A DNA stretch of 63,452 nucleotides, from contig NZ_BAZX01000025.1 in NCBI RefSeq assembly GCF_001310955.1, positions 1-63,452 on the forward strand, written 5' to 3'. The notes beneath the pieces are model-generated. The model was not told where the DNA came from and searched no databases. It saw only the letters and a program-made list of their open reading frames with translations. Made by a program: the position numbers and the translations under genes. The stretch comes from Marinifilum fragile JCM 15579. Its GTDB lineage: Bacteria > Bacteroidota > Bacteroidia > Bacteroidales > Marinifilaceae. Shown piece after piece: positions 46,076-57,900 of this stretch; the first letter of the stretch is position 1; each line of letters begins with the position of its first letter.

Positions 46076-48278
46076 TTAATTCAGTTCGGAAAGCAAACTG
46101 CGAACCTTAGATACAGAATCTACTTTATACTTGGCTGCAGTATGTTTTAAGCTACTTTAATTGTAACGGATGATTCGGGTAATTCTCTAAACATGTATTC
46201 ATCTGTCCAATCATCGCCAATAGCCAAAACAAAGTCAAAGTTCTGATTTTGTAGGAACTGTAGAGATGCCATTCCCTTATTGATCCCACCACTTTTCACT
46301 TCAATAACTTTGTTGCCTTCTAATATTTCAAGATTGTGATTGGCAATCATGGTTGTTAATTCATCTTTCAGCTCATTAGCTCTAAGTTCACCTTGTTCAG
46401 GTTCAGCTTTTCTAAAATGCCATACCAACGAATAATTTTTCTCCTCAATAAAAGAACCAGGAGTTCGATCAACAAAAGTTTCAAGAATAGGGCGAATACT
46501 AGGTTTCCAGGTATCATTGGCATTGGCGAGCATTTTCCAATCCTTACCATGTTTTTTTATCCACACACCATGTTCAACAATCAAATTGATGTTGTGTCCT
46601 GCGAACCAAGATTCCAAACTTTCTCTATCGCGTCCGCTAATAATCGTTATTACATTTTTAGGATCTTCTTCTAGCTTATACAGAATGTTGTGTAATTCTT
46701 CATCAGGTTTTGCATCGTTAGGATTTTTCTTGAATCCGGTTAATGTTCCATCGTAGTCAAGGAAAATAGATCTTTTTTTCGCATCTGCGTATTCAGTTTT
46801 AATGCTCTCTAAAATGGAAGAGCTTACCTTTTTTGCATATATTGAACTTTGTAGTTTCTCAACTTTTCGTAACGATTTTACAAATTCAGATGACCATTTG
46901 AAAACATCATAACGTTTGATTCTGTCTTGCAAATAAATCATTCGTTCACGTTGTTCATCAAGAGGCATGGTTAAAGCCTGATATATACTTTGAGCAATTT
47001 CGCCTGTATTGTTCGGATTGATCATTAGAGCTTCTCCCATTTCTTTGGATACGCCCGCCATTTCACTCAAAATAATAACACCTGTTCTGTTTGTTCTGGA
47101 TGCCACATATTCCTTGGCTACCAAATTCATTCCATCCCTTACAGGAGTAACCAGTGCTACATCACAAGAGCTATAAAGCTCAATAAGATTTTCGAATGGC
47201 ATAGAGCGATAAAAATACCAAACAGGCGTATAATTAATACTACCAAATCTACCATTTACATTGCCCACCAATTCGTCAACCTCACGTTTTAGGTTGATGT
47301 AATGTTCTACAGTACCTCTGGAAGGTACAGCCAACATGATTAAAGTTACTTTTCCAATAAACTCAGGGTACTCTTCCAAAAATTTAGCAAATGCCTGCAG
47401 GCGATTGGGAATTCCTTTCGAATAATCCAGTCGATCAATTGACAAAATCAGCTTTCTGTCCGGAGAAACAAGGAAATATTTCTCTAGTTCGCGATGTAGT
47501 TTCGATTTTTCCTGTAATGGTTTTTGAAAAGTTTGTGTGGCAGCATCTCTAAATTTGTCATAGTCGATTCCCATTGGAAAAGAATCAACAATGATGATTC
47601 TATCTTCAATATGAATTTCATTAAAAGATATTTCATAACCCATTAGTCTTCGAACGCTGCTAAAGAAGTGTCTTTGATAATCGAATGTGTGAAAACCAAT
47701 TAAATCGGCCCCCAGCATTCCATGAATCAATTCTTTTCGCCACGGAAGAATTCTGAATACTTCGAAAGATGGGAACGGAATATGCAAAAAGAATCCAACT
47801 GTTACTCCAGGTTTTTTAGACTTAATCATTTCCGGAACCAAAAGAAGTTGGTAATCATGAATCCAAATGGTGTCCCCTTCTTCAAGAGTTTCAAGTGCTT
47901 TGTCTGCAAATTTCTGATTCACCTTTACAAATGCCTCCCAAAGCTTTGATCATAATCGATGTATTGAGCAAAGTAGTGGAACAATGGCCAAATGGTACGG
48001 TTGCTAAAACCATCGTAGTATAAGTCTATTTCTTCTTTTGATAGGTGAACAGATATACAATCTTCTCCCTTAAGTTTTTCATCAATATTGGCCTTTAATT
48101 CATCGTTTAAATCATCATTTGGCAATCCAGGCCATCCAATCCACTTGCCATTATATTCTTTATATACCGATCTCATGCCAGTAGCCAGGCCACCTACGCT
48201 GGGTATGAGATCAATATTGTCGTTTTCTACGTTAATACTTACAGGAAGCCTGTTGGAGACAATGTGAATTCTATTCAT
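46076..48278 (-). CDS. Bifunctional trehalose-6-phosphate synthase/phosphatase, frameshifted twice as read
   Basis: GT20 synthase joined to a HAD-type phosphatase. The synthase starts at ATG 48278 with HIVSNRLPVSI, then SVGGLATGM, HDYQLLLVPEM, IDRLDYSKGIPNR and RDGMNLVAKEYVA. The phosphatase has FLDYDGTLTGF, IISGRDRESLESW and AIGDDWTDEYMF. One A missing at 47945-47947 breaks the frame between IDYDQ and KLWEAFVKV. A second loss near 46151-46152 makes an early stop after TIKVA; with one more base the frame continues LKHTAAKYKVDSVSKVRS to a stop at 46076. Repaired length about 734 aa. Divergent from a GH15 gene. Trehalose serves as osmolyte or reserve. Confidence 0.9.
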
Positions 48279-48521
48279 AAAATGTGGTTTTTATTTTGGT
48301 AGAAATGTTATAAATATTCGTGAAAAATCTCTATTTTCCGAATCATATCTAACGCAAACAATTAAAATTTAACAATTACTTAATCTTGATATTATTTCTA
48401 TGATATCAATTTTATTTCCTTAAGTATTTGATTGTTTGTGTGTTTTGTGTCGTTGTGGATTTGTCAATCTCAAATGAATAGACAAATCATATATTGTTAA
48501 GCTCTAAAATAGTGATTTTTT

Positions 48522-50333
48522 ATGAAGAATTTAAATTATGGAGTAATTGGTAACTGTCGAAGTGCAGCTTTAATATCAGAAAAAGGATCATTGGATTGGG
48601 TTTGTTTGCCTCAATTCGACTCTTCATCGGCATTTGCTAAGATTTTGGATCAGGAGATAGGAGGGAGTTTTGAAATTATCCCAGAAAATTTGTTAGAAAT
48701 AAAACAAGAATACGGATCTAAAACCAATATATTAAAAACAAGGTTTGAATGTGTAGATGGTGTATTTGAGGTATTGGATTTTATGCCAAGATTTCTGACC
48801 GATAATAAAGAATATTACGCACCACCTGATGTGATACGTTTTTTTAGATTAGTATATGGAAAGCCAACTTTTAGACTAAAATATGATCCTAAATTGGATT
48901 ATGCGCGAAATCACACGGAGAACATTATTTCAGAGGAAGGATTTATAAAATCTTTTACTACAAAAGGCAATTATGATTCGCTTTATCTGTATTCCAGTTT
49001 TAAGAATAAAGATATACTGGATAGGGAATTGATTTGCTTAGAGAAAAATGAATTTTGCCTGATCAGTTATAATCAAAAACTTTTAGAGCAAGACATTGAG
49101 CGTGTTTATGTAAAATTACAACGTACAAAAACCTATTGGCTGAACTGGAGTGAGAAAACAAAAATATTACCGGAATACAATGAACAGGTTACCAGAAGCG
49201 CATTGGTTTTAAAGTTGCTAAGTTATCAGAAAAGTGGGGCGGTATTGGCTGCTCTTACAACTTCGCTTCCGGAAACCATTGGAGAGATTCGGAATTGGGA
49301 TTATCGCTTTTGCTGGATTCGTGACGGTTCCATGATGGTGAAAATATTAACTCAGCTAGGACATTATAATGTTGCCAAACGTTATTTAAATTTCATAATG
49401 GATATTATTCCTGAAAAAAATGAAAAGATTCAAATTATGTATGGCATTAATGGGGAAAAGAAACTCTCCGAATTTGAATTAGATCATTTATCAGGTTATG
49501 AGGGATCTAAGCCAGTTAGAGTTGGAAATGCGGCATACAAACAGAAGCAAAATGACATTTACGGTATTCTTTTGGATCTGATTCATCAGCATTTTGAAAT
49601 GTTCGAAACATCGCTGGAGCATAGCGAGGAGTTGTGGACTATTGTAAGAAGCATTGTTAAGGTGGTTGAAGAAAACTGGAAAAAACCAGATAGAGGTATT
49701 TGGGAGATTCGAGGGAGAAGCCTGCATTTTACATTTAGCAAGGTAATGTGTTGGGTGGCTTTCGATCGTGCTGTTAAAATTGCCAGTTTATTGCAGCGAG
49801 ATTATTATGTGACTAAATGGAAGGTGTTAAGACACTCGGTTAAAGATGATATTATGAAGAAAGCCTGGAGCGAAAAGAAACAGGCATTTACACAGTATTA
49901 TGGATCAGAAGATATGGATGCTTCGGTTTTATTAATGGAAACCTATGGATTTATTGATGCCAAGGATGAGAAGTTTAAGTCTACCGTTTTGACCATTCAA
50001 AAAGAGTTGGAGCACGATGGGTTAATGTATCGATATAAGAACCAGGATGATTTTGGAACACCTAAATCGGCTTTTACCATTTGTTCATTTTGGCTGATCA
50101 ATAGTTTGTTTAAAATTGGTAAGAAAAAAGAAGCAAAGGAAAAATTCGAGAAACTTCTGGCTTATTCGAACCACTTAGGCTTATTTGCTGAAGACATTGA
50201 TTTTGCGAGCAAACGCTTGTTAGGAAACTTTCCCCAGGCATATTCACATTTGGCTATTATAGAAACGGCTCTCAATTTTTCAAATTTTAAAGTTGATGAT
50301 GACGAGAATTTGCTTGATCAGTTGACAAGTTAG
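48522..50333 (+). CDS. Glycoside hydrolase family 15 (glucoamylase/trehalase-like)
   Basis: A 603-aa cytoplasmic protein without signal peptide. It has the bacterial GH15 layout: an N-terminal beta-sandwich beginning NYGVIGNCRSAALISEKGSL, a linker, and an (alpha/alpha)6 barrel with RNWDYRFCWIRDGSMMV (sugar-binding region) and LGLFAEDIDFASKRLLGNFP, whose Glu is a candidate catalytic base. Similar proteins next to trehalose-phosphate synthase genes have been described as trehalases in mycobacteria; others cut maltose or glucan ends. The divergent arrangement with the synthase makes trehalose or a related glucoside the best guess. Confidence 0.88.
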   Translation: MKNLNYGVIGNCRSAALISEKGSLDWVCLPQFDSSSAFAKILDQEIGGSFEIIPENLLEIKQEYGSKTNILKTRFECVDGVFEVLDFMPRFLTDNKEYYAPPDVIRFFRLVYGKPTFRLKYDPKLDYARNHTENIISEEGFIKSFTTKGNYDSLYLYSSFKNKDILDRELICLEKNEFCLISYNQKLLEQDIERVYVKLQRTKTYWLNWSEKTKILPEYNEQVTRSALVLKLLSYQKSGAVLAALTTSLPETIGEIRNWDYRFCWIRDGSMMVKILTQLGHYNVAKRYLNFIMDIIPEKNEKIQIMYGINGEKKLSEFELDHLSGYEGSKPVRVGNAAYKQKQNDIYGILLDLIHQHFEMFETSLEHSEELWTIVRSIVKVVEENWKKPDRGIWEIRGRSLHFTFSKVMCWVAFDRAVKIASLLQRDYYVTKWKVLRHSVKDDIMKKAWSEKKQAFTQYYGSEDMDASVLLMETYGFIDAKDEKFKSTVLTIQKELEHDGLMYRYKNQDDFGTPKSAFTICSFWLINSLFKIGKKKEAKEKFEKLLAYSNHLGLFAEDIDFASKRLLGNFPQAYSHLAIIETALNFSNFKVDDDENLLDQLTS

Positions 50334-50351
50334 ATAGAGTAATTTATAGAA

Positions 50352-50396
50352 AAACAGCATCCTGTCAGAGTAATGACTTGATGCTGTTTATTTTTT
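50352..50396. terminator. Hairpin terminator between GH15 and BNR genes
   Basis: Outer stem AAACAGCATC/GATGCTGTTT (50352-50389) and inner stem GTCA/TGAC, with T-run to the right and A-run to the left, so it can work for both converging genes. Confidence 0.8.
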
Positions 50397-50414
50397 CGTC
50401 TTTAGTCTGTTTTT

Positions 50415-53400
50415 CTACTTCACCAAAAGCTTTCCTTTATAAATTTTCTCGCCTGAAAGATTAATGATATGAACTCCTGGCTTCAATTGTTCTCTGTTTA
50501 TAATTACGTTATTTCCGGTTATGTTTTCAATAATACGCACTATTTTACCAGTGGCATCAATAACAATTAATCTGTATTTTTGGTTGTCTTTATTAGGAAA
50601 TTCTAGTTTGCTTTTTTCTACCATGGGGTTAGGATAGATTAGAAGATCTTCATTTGAATTATTAGCAATGTCATTATCAATACCAACCGGCTGAGCACCA
50701 ACTATTATAGCTGTTGTGATGGTTTGTGTATCTTCTCCAATAGGATTTGCAACTGTTAGGCTAACACTATAAGTTCCTTCTTGATTGTACTTTATATTTG
50801 TCGGATTCTTCGCTGTTGAATTTGCGGGTGTTCCTCCTTCAAAACTCCAATTCCAACTATTAATTCCATCACCAATTGATCGGCTAATAAAATTGGTGGA
50901 TTCGTTTACTTGTAGTTGAGTTTTTTCGATGCCGATGAGGGCTTTTGGGGTAGAATTACTAAAATCAATATTTCCGGTAAAAGCACCATTTCCATGCGTT
51001 CCTATAGCTATAAAACCATCTCGCCTGCTTTTAACCATTGCCGAGATAGTTGTTCCTATTAAATTCTCAGCTTCTTGGTTCCAAATGGTTGAATTAGAAT
51101 TTAAGTTATCAGTTTTGTACAGGCCTGTGCTTGTGCCTGCAAAATAAAGAGTCGCAGTAGGTGTTGGCATAGTGGATACGGAACGAATCGAAGGGCCATC
51201 ACCTTGAGGATTTCCATTTTCTTCCAAATTTCCACTAACCGCTGTCCAACTAGCGCCTTTATCGGTAGAGTGATATATGCTTTCTATTTTGTAATTGGAG
51301 AATGCCACCATCACTTCATCTCCATTTAAAGGATTTACAGCTATCGATATCACATTACCTTCTGGCATGTTGGAACCTGTGATTTCTATTCTTTCTGCAT
51401 TACTTGAGTTGGCGTTGTCAATTCTGAATACTTTCCCATCGCTGGTTCCATAGTAGAGCATGTTGGCAGGTAGGTAGATGTAGTAAGTGCACTAATTGTT
51501 CCTGTAACCTCTGAAAATGTTAATTTTTCCCAATTTACAGTAGCTTTATCGTTGCTAAATTTTGGAATTTCAAAAATGTCAAGGTTTCTCCAGATAAATT
51601 GACCTGCTGCATAATACATCAGTTTGTAGTTGTTGGCATCAATCACAAAAGGATTGATAAACAGTTGTCCTTCTGCATTATCAGGATCTATCCTTGTATA
51701 GTAATAGTTATTTTCATCGTATACATTATCCTCTAAATAGGTTGTTCCATTTTGGGATGAGGATATAATTGTATTGCCATTATTCGTAATGCTACAAAAA
51801 CTTCCATCTCCTGATCCCCAACTTATCCAATCAGTTGTTGCATTGGCATTATCGGCCACCCAGGTTCCGTTGTCCTGAAATCCTGAAATAAGGGTGGTTC
51901 TGTCAACATTATCATGATCAATTGCAATGGTATAAGATTGTGTAGTTAAATATCCATTGTTTAGATATTCCCAATCTACAGGCTTATTGTTTTCTGGTGT
52001 ATTTTCATTGTCATCTTCAATTCCAGAATCATTGGTCTGCATAAAATTATTGGTAATGCTAATGCCTCCATCGTGACCACATAATAAAGTATTGGCATCA
52101 ATGAATGTTAAGGCGTGCAAATCAGCATGATGATTGTCGTATTGACTCACATCATTTTCAGTTGCGTATCCACCAATCCAATACGTGTTAGAATTGTTGG
52201 TAATCCCATCGCTAACGGGTGACGCCTTAGTAGCAAATGCATCGTTAGAGCGAAACAGATTAGTTCCACCGATAAATACAACATTTTCATCTGATGGTGA
52301 CACTTTAATCAGCATATTGTACGAGTTTTGAGAATTGTAACCATTTACGTCACGATCACCATCACCTCTTATTGGTAGGTTTTGTGAACGATCTTCCCAA
52401 TTTGCAGGAATTGTTTCAGTGGCATCATAAGTCAATTTCCAAAAACTATGGTCTTGAAATCCATCACCGCTTGTTCTTGCCAGTAAATAAACAATATCCT
52501 TGCTTGTATTGCTGGGGGCATGCGCCAAAACAATTCGGTCATAAGATGCAGGAAAATTATCGGGGCTTACGTTTTCCCAGCTTATAGACCCACTAGCTTT
52601 TCGCCAGATACCTCCATTTTTATCTCCTCCAGAACTAATACTTGCATATTTTGTACCATCAGGCGTGCAAATCACATCAGTGTATGGAGCGTAGTTAGGA
52701 TCAGCAGTATTAAATGACTCCAGTTCACGAGTCCATGTTGTACCACCGTTCTTCGAAATATAAATTGCACCATATGTAGCAGCATATACATCTCCATTAT
52801 TAGGGTCTACACATATATTCCAACAGATGTCGAAAAAACGATCGAATGAAGCAAAAGTATTTTCGGCCGTATTTGGTAAAAGTTCCCAACTATCGCCATT
52901 ATTTGTAGATTTAAATATTCCGTTTCCAGCGTAGAATGCTCCATCTTTGCTCGCACTGCCTAAATATTCTCCTGTTGTATAGTACCAAATGTTTTGAGAA
53001 CCTATTCTTGGGTCCTGCGCGATTGCAGTAACGCTTGGGTGTTCATCCAAGTCAGTTGTCCTAATCCAGGAAACACCTCTATCTGTCGATTTCCACATTC
53101 CTCCAGTGACGCCGCCTGCCAATATTGTATTTCCAGATGCATCGCTGATATCAATCGCCAAAGCTCTTGTTCTACCTCCAACATTACGTGGTCCACTAGT
53201 TTGATAAATAACTTCATCAGCTTTTAACTTGCTTTGTAATTTTGATTTGGCAGAAAGCACATATCTTTTTTCCAAGAGTTTGATGTTGTTTGGAATTTTC
53301 CCTGTTAAAGGGTTTTTGAGTTGATTAAATTCAAACTCTTTTCTTCTTATAGGATCATCTGCAAAATTATATTTCCCAGCTTTACGATCAGCAATTTTTG

Positions 53401-53572
53401 ATAATTTGCTTTTGTTTACACTTCTGTTGGTAAGATTTTGGAATGTTGTCTCCGTGATGATTAGATTTTTAACTTCTGATATTACTTTCTCTTCTGACGG
53501 TTTCAGGTTGTTTTGAGCGTGTAAAGTACAACAGAATATAGAGATCGTTATAACGATTAATAAATTCTTCAT
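50415..53572 (-). CDS. BNR-repeat (VPS10/sialidase-like) protein with PKD domain and type IX sorting signal, frameshifted as read
   Basis: Large exported protein (signal MKNLLIVITISIFCCTLHAQ) with a beta-propeller built of BNR/Asp-box motifs, among them GGMWKSTDRGVSW, GIFKSTNNGDSW and AIYISKNGGTTW; the family segment GPRNVGGRTRALA precedes it. Then come a PKD domain (SWNWSFEGGTPA, YSVSLTVANP) and a C-terminal type A sorting domain (LIYPNPM, GVHIINLSGEKIYKGKLLVK) for type IX secretion. The frame breaks at 51463-51464; one more T (minus A) gives TYLPNMLYYGTSDG and joins 728- and 348-aa parts into about 1,050 aa. It is paralogous to the protein at 54903-58640. Likely a surface or secreted protein that binds or cuts carbohydrate or protein; no catalytic residue is assignable. 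Confidence 0.85.
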
Positions 53573-53704
53573 TTTATGTAGTGTTTATTCTGTACTCAAA
53601 GAACTAGGTGAAGTTCAACTATCAAATATTAGTATTACTTAGCAAAAACAGTTTGTCAGTGAAAGTATAAGAGGAATAGGAAGAAGTCTTAGTTAGTAGA
53701 ATTT

Positions 53705-54097
53705 TTATTTAATTTCAATAAGTTTCAAGTATAAATTATTATTCATTGTAGTCACTTGCGAAATGACACATGACATTGTTTTGTGATTTTTAATTTCTTT
53801 TAATTGTTTGTCGGATAATTTCAATACAATTTCTTGATTTACATGAAAAGAGGGGGTGAATCCAGCACCATATCCGTGTACTTTAAGAACTTTTGTTTTA
53901 ATTGTATTGGTATTCAAGGAATCATCTGTTATTGTAACAGTTAAGAAACAAGTAGAAGGTGCAATTTGTTGAACCTTTTTGTCTTTTTTTTCATGATTAG
54001 ATACTGGGACTGGAGTTTTAGGATCTGATGTTTGTTTAGCAGTATTACATCCTAAAAGAATAATTGCAAATAAAAAAATAAGATATAAGTTCTTCAT
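53705..54097 (-). CDS. Small lipoprotein upstream of the first BNR gene
   Basis: A 130-aa predicted lipoprotein (MKNLYLIFLFAIILLGC, Cys17), with a polar Lys-rich linker and then a beta-rich region TCFLTVTITDDSLNTNTIKT to LYLKLIEIK. No named family recognised. It lies 132 bases upstream of the BNR gene on the same strand and may be expressed with it; a small lipoprotein also precedes the second BNR gene, but the two show no obvious sequence likeness. Confidence 0.65.
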   Translation of the reverse strand: MKNLYLIFLFAIILLGCNTAKQTSDPKTPVPVSNHEKKDKKVQQIAPSTCFLTVTITDDSLNTNTIKTKVLKVHGYGAGFTPSFHVNQEIVLKLSDKQLKEIKNHKTMSCVISQVTTMNNNLYLKLIEIK

Positions 54098-54419
54098 GAT
54101 CTATTTTTTAACAGAATGGATATAAGTTACAAAAAAGATTGCATTTTCTGGAATGGTAATTTTAAATGTTGATTTATATGAATTTAAGATGGGGAATTGC
54201 CTGATGTATTTATTTGATTAAATAGAGAGAAGGAGTAGGTTTAAACGATGAATGAAAGAATAATTCAATTGTACAATATTTATATTGCTTATATATTCTT
54301 TATTGAAATTTTATATATCCTGTATTGTTATTATATTTATTTCCTCTTAAAAAAAAGATTTAATGCAATTATTATAATATTAATATTTAGTTGAATTTGA
54401 AACTTATTAAAATACATCT
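54098..54419. promoter_or_regulatory. Divergent intergenic region between the two BNR modules
   Basis: About 320 bases, very AT-rich, between the two oppositely directed lipoprotein genes. It must hold both promoters, but I cannot identify a full consensus for either. No long inverted repeat seen. Confidence 0.4.
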
Positions 54420-54854
54420 ATGAAAACTCTAATCGTAAATTTAGTATTAATAATGCTACTCTTTGGATGTGCAACAAAAAACAAGTTGAATGGGAATGTA
54501 TCCGAAAGTGATCAAGTTACTTATCAACAGGTTGCTAAAGATAAGTTTGGAGAAGAAGTTGAGTTTAAATTTAATTCTAACAAAAACTATGTGATTTGTG
54601 AGAAAGTAAATTCGAAATCACAACCTAATCCAAATCAAATAAAAGAGTTTTTTGTATACGATATTATCAATGGAGTTACTATTTATGAAGATAAAGTTGC
54701 CAATGCAAAGATCGAATGGTATAACGAAACACAACTTTTAATTACCAAGCAAAGAGGATACATTACAAATGAAGAAGATACAGGTAGATGGACCTATATA
54801 TTTGATTTGATAACAAAGAAAAAAATAACCGAAACAGTTAAGACAAAGAAATAG
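54420..54854 (+). CDS. Small lipoprotein upstream of the second BNR gene
   Basis: A 144-aa predicted lipoprotein (MKTLIVNLVLIMLLFGC, Cys17). The mature part has strand-turn repeats (YVICEKVNSKS, EFFVYDIINGVTIYEDKVAN, TGRWTYIFDLITKKKI) that resemble blades of a WD/propeller-like fold, too few to be certain. It lies 48 bases before the BNR gene on the same strand, suggesting a two-gene operon. No named family. Confidence 0.65.
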   Translation: MKTLIVNLVLIMLLFGCATKNKLNGNVSESDQVTYQQVAKDKFGEEVEFKFNSNKNYVICEKVNSKSQPNPNQIKEFFVYDIINGVTIYEDKVANAKIEWYNETQLLITKQRGYITNEEDTGRWTYIFDLITKKKITETVKTKK

Positions 54855-54902
54855 CTATTTAACCAATTAATTAACCAAATCACTAACTAACTTTAAAAGT
54901 TT

Positions 54903-57900
54903 ATGAAAAAATTTTATTATCTACTTACGGGTGGACTAGTTATTTTATCGATGCTTGTGGTAACCAATTATATCAAGCAGGATAAAAAACAATTTTCCAG
55001 TAATGATTTTACACCTAAAGAGTTTTGGCAAAAACAATTTCAGAAAAAAAAGGAAAAAAGGAAAGTAGGCTATAGCAAGGCAGATAAACCTGATATGTAT
55101 AGTAAGTACTTTAAAGCTATTACAACTCGAATTGGTGAAGAGAAGTCTGGCTATGAAATGAATTACAAAACAAAAGAACTTCAAAAAGCGCGTAAATATA
55201 GATTGAAAGTTAAGAGCTCTGAAGCTCCTTTAAATTTTGTATCAAGAGGTCCAGCTAATGTAGGAGGACGTACGCGAGCTATAATAGTTGATCCTGATGA
55301 TTCAAATAAAAATACTTGGTTTGCAGGGAGTGCAACAGGTGGCATTTGGAAAACTACAGATGCAGCTGAAAATTGGACTAACTTATCGAATGATTTGACA
55401 AATTTATCAGTCAATGCATTGGCAATGGCTGAGTCAAACCATAATATTATATATGCAGGTACAGGAGAAAGTTTTCCGGGAAGTGCTCAGAATTTGGGAA
55501 ATGGAATTTGGAAATCAGAAGATAGAGGAGAAAGCTGGAGCCAGTTAGCAAGTACTGCAGCGGATGAGAAATTTGGATACATTAACCGTCTATTTGTGAA
55601 TCCAATTAATGCTAACATTGTTATTGCAGCAACTGAAAAGGGAATTTTCAAATCGGTTGATGGAGGTACTGCTTGGACCCAGGTTTATGAGAGTGTAAAC
55701 GGTGTTGAGGACTTATCTGCATTTCCTGCAGCGAGGGATACAATTTTTGCAGGAGAAAATGGAAAAGGAGTTTTACGAACTATTGATGGAGGAGAAAATT
55801 GGCAAGTATTATCAAAAGGGCTAGCTACTGGTGATCGTTATGAAGTTGCGGTTTCTCCGGTTAATAGAGATTTTGTTTATGTAAGTGTGGATATTTCAGA
55901 TAAAGAATCTCATGTTTACTTTTCGCAAGATAATGCAAACAACTGGTCTAAATTCAATGATGGCCAAAACTTTCTGGGAGGTCAGGGAGGATATGACAAT
56001 ACTATAGCGGCTCATCCATTTATTGATAGTGTTGTATTTGTTGCTGGTGTTGATATGTGGCAACTTGCTTTTAACAAGACTCCATCGGAATTAAATGCAG
56101 CTGTTAAATCTGCCTATAATGAAAATGCAAACTTTCTGTCATTTGTTGATTTTGGTGGAAGTCATTTAGACGGTGGTTTAAAAACGGATGCAGGATCCAA
56201 TGTGCTAGCTACAGATTGGACTTCTGTAGAGGTTAGATTTGGTCCAGGACTAAGTCAGAAAGCACATCGTTTTACTGTTCCAGATAAAGAAACTTCAGGA
56301 GTTGCAGATGCAGAATATACTTATGCAGATTACGTTGATGTACCTTTTGAGGTATGGGATATTACCCACAATAAGCAGTTGATGGTTTCTTTTCGAGATC
56401 AAGAGAAAGATGGCAAGTTTAATCTGTACACTCGAAATGGCGAAAGTGATGCTTATGGTGATTTAGGTAGAGAGTACATATATATTAATGCTATAGAGTA
56501 CAATGCAAATGCAGCTAATGCAAGTGTTGCAGTAAATGGAGGTCATGTACAAAAGGCTCTTTATATGATTTGGGCAGAGCTAAAAGCTGGTTCAACTTGG
56601 GATGATAAAAATCTTCCTAATTCGAAAATTATAATCGAGTATGGAGGAATAGAAGTGTATGATGGGAAGAAAACCAGTGTTGCGGATGCGTATGGAAATT
56701 ATGGCGGATCAAATGGATATGATCAAGGTGCTGGATTTGGAGAAACAAAGATTCCAGGTTTACATCCCGACCATCATAATATCACTATAATTCCAATGGA
56801 TGGTGAGAGTTTCCGAATTGTAAATGGTAATGATGGTGGTATTGGAGTATCAGAAGATAATGGTAAAACTTTTACCCAAAAGCCAAATAATTATATTACC
56901 ACTCAGTTTTATGGTGTAGCTAAAAATCCTAATGCAAATGAGTATATTGGAGGGATGCAGGATAATGGAACATGGCAGTCAAAATCTGGAGAAGATGCTT
57001 CTTCAAATACGAAATACAATTTCCGTTTGGGAGGAGATGGTTTTGAATGTTTATGGCATAGTGAAGATCCAAAAAAATTATTAGGAAGTATTTACTATAA
57101 TGCCATCTATAAATCATTAAATGGAGGTGAAAGTTGGGCTTCAGTAAACGGAATTACTGAAGATGATGGTCCGTTTTTAACAAAGCTATCAGCTTCTAAA
57201 GGAAATCCTGACGTTGTTTTCGCTGTAGCTAAAAATGGAGTTTATAAGTCAACTGACTTTGGAGCGAATTGGACTCTTAAGAATATTGATGATGCATGGC
57301 AAGGTGTAACCAGTCAACACAATGTCGAGGTATCACTAGCTGATCCAAAGATTGTTTGGGGAGGTGCAGCAATGTTACGAAGTGGTAGTTATAAAATCTT
57401 TGTTTCAGAAGATGAGGGAGAAACTTTTAAAGGTGTAAATGCATATTCTGAGAGAGATATGCTAGCTTATATTAGCGGTATTTCTACGCATCCAAGTGAA
57501 CCAAATACAGCTTATTTAATGTTTTCTATCAGTAAGTCTCCAAAAATACTTAGAACAAAGGATCTTGGTCAAACTTGGGAAGATATTACAGGATTTGGAG
57601 CATTAGGTACTGTAAGTTCAAACGGATTTCCTGATGTAGTAACTCATTGTATGTTGGTTATGCCGCATGATACCAAAACGTTGTGGGCAGGTACAGAAAT
57701 TGGAGTTTTTGAGTCTAATGACGATGGTGTTTCATGGCATATGCTAGAAGGAAATTTACCTCCAGTTTCAATTTACGATATGCAGGTGGTAGGAAATCAG
57801 GTTGTTCTTGCAACTCATGGTAGAGGTATTTGGAGTGTAGATATTACTGATATAGACCGTATTCCAGTAATTACTGAATTGGTAGAGGTAAAAGATAAGG

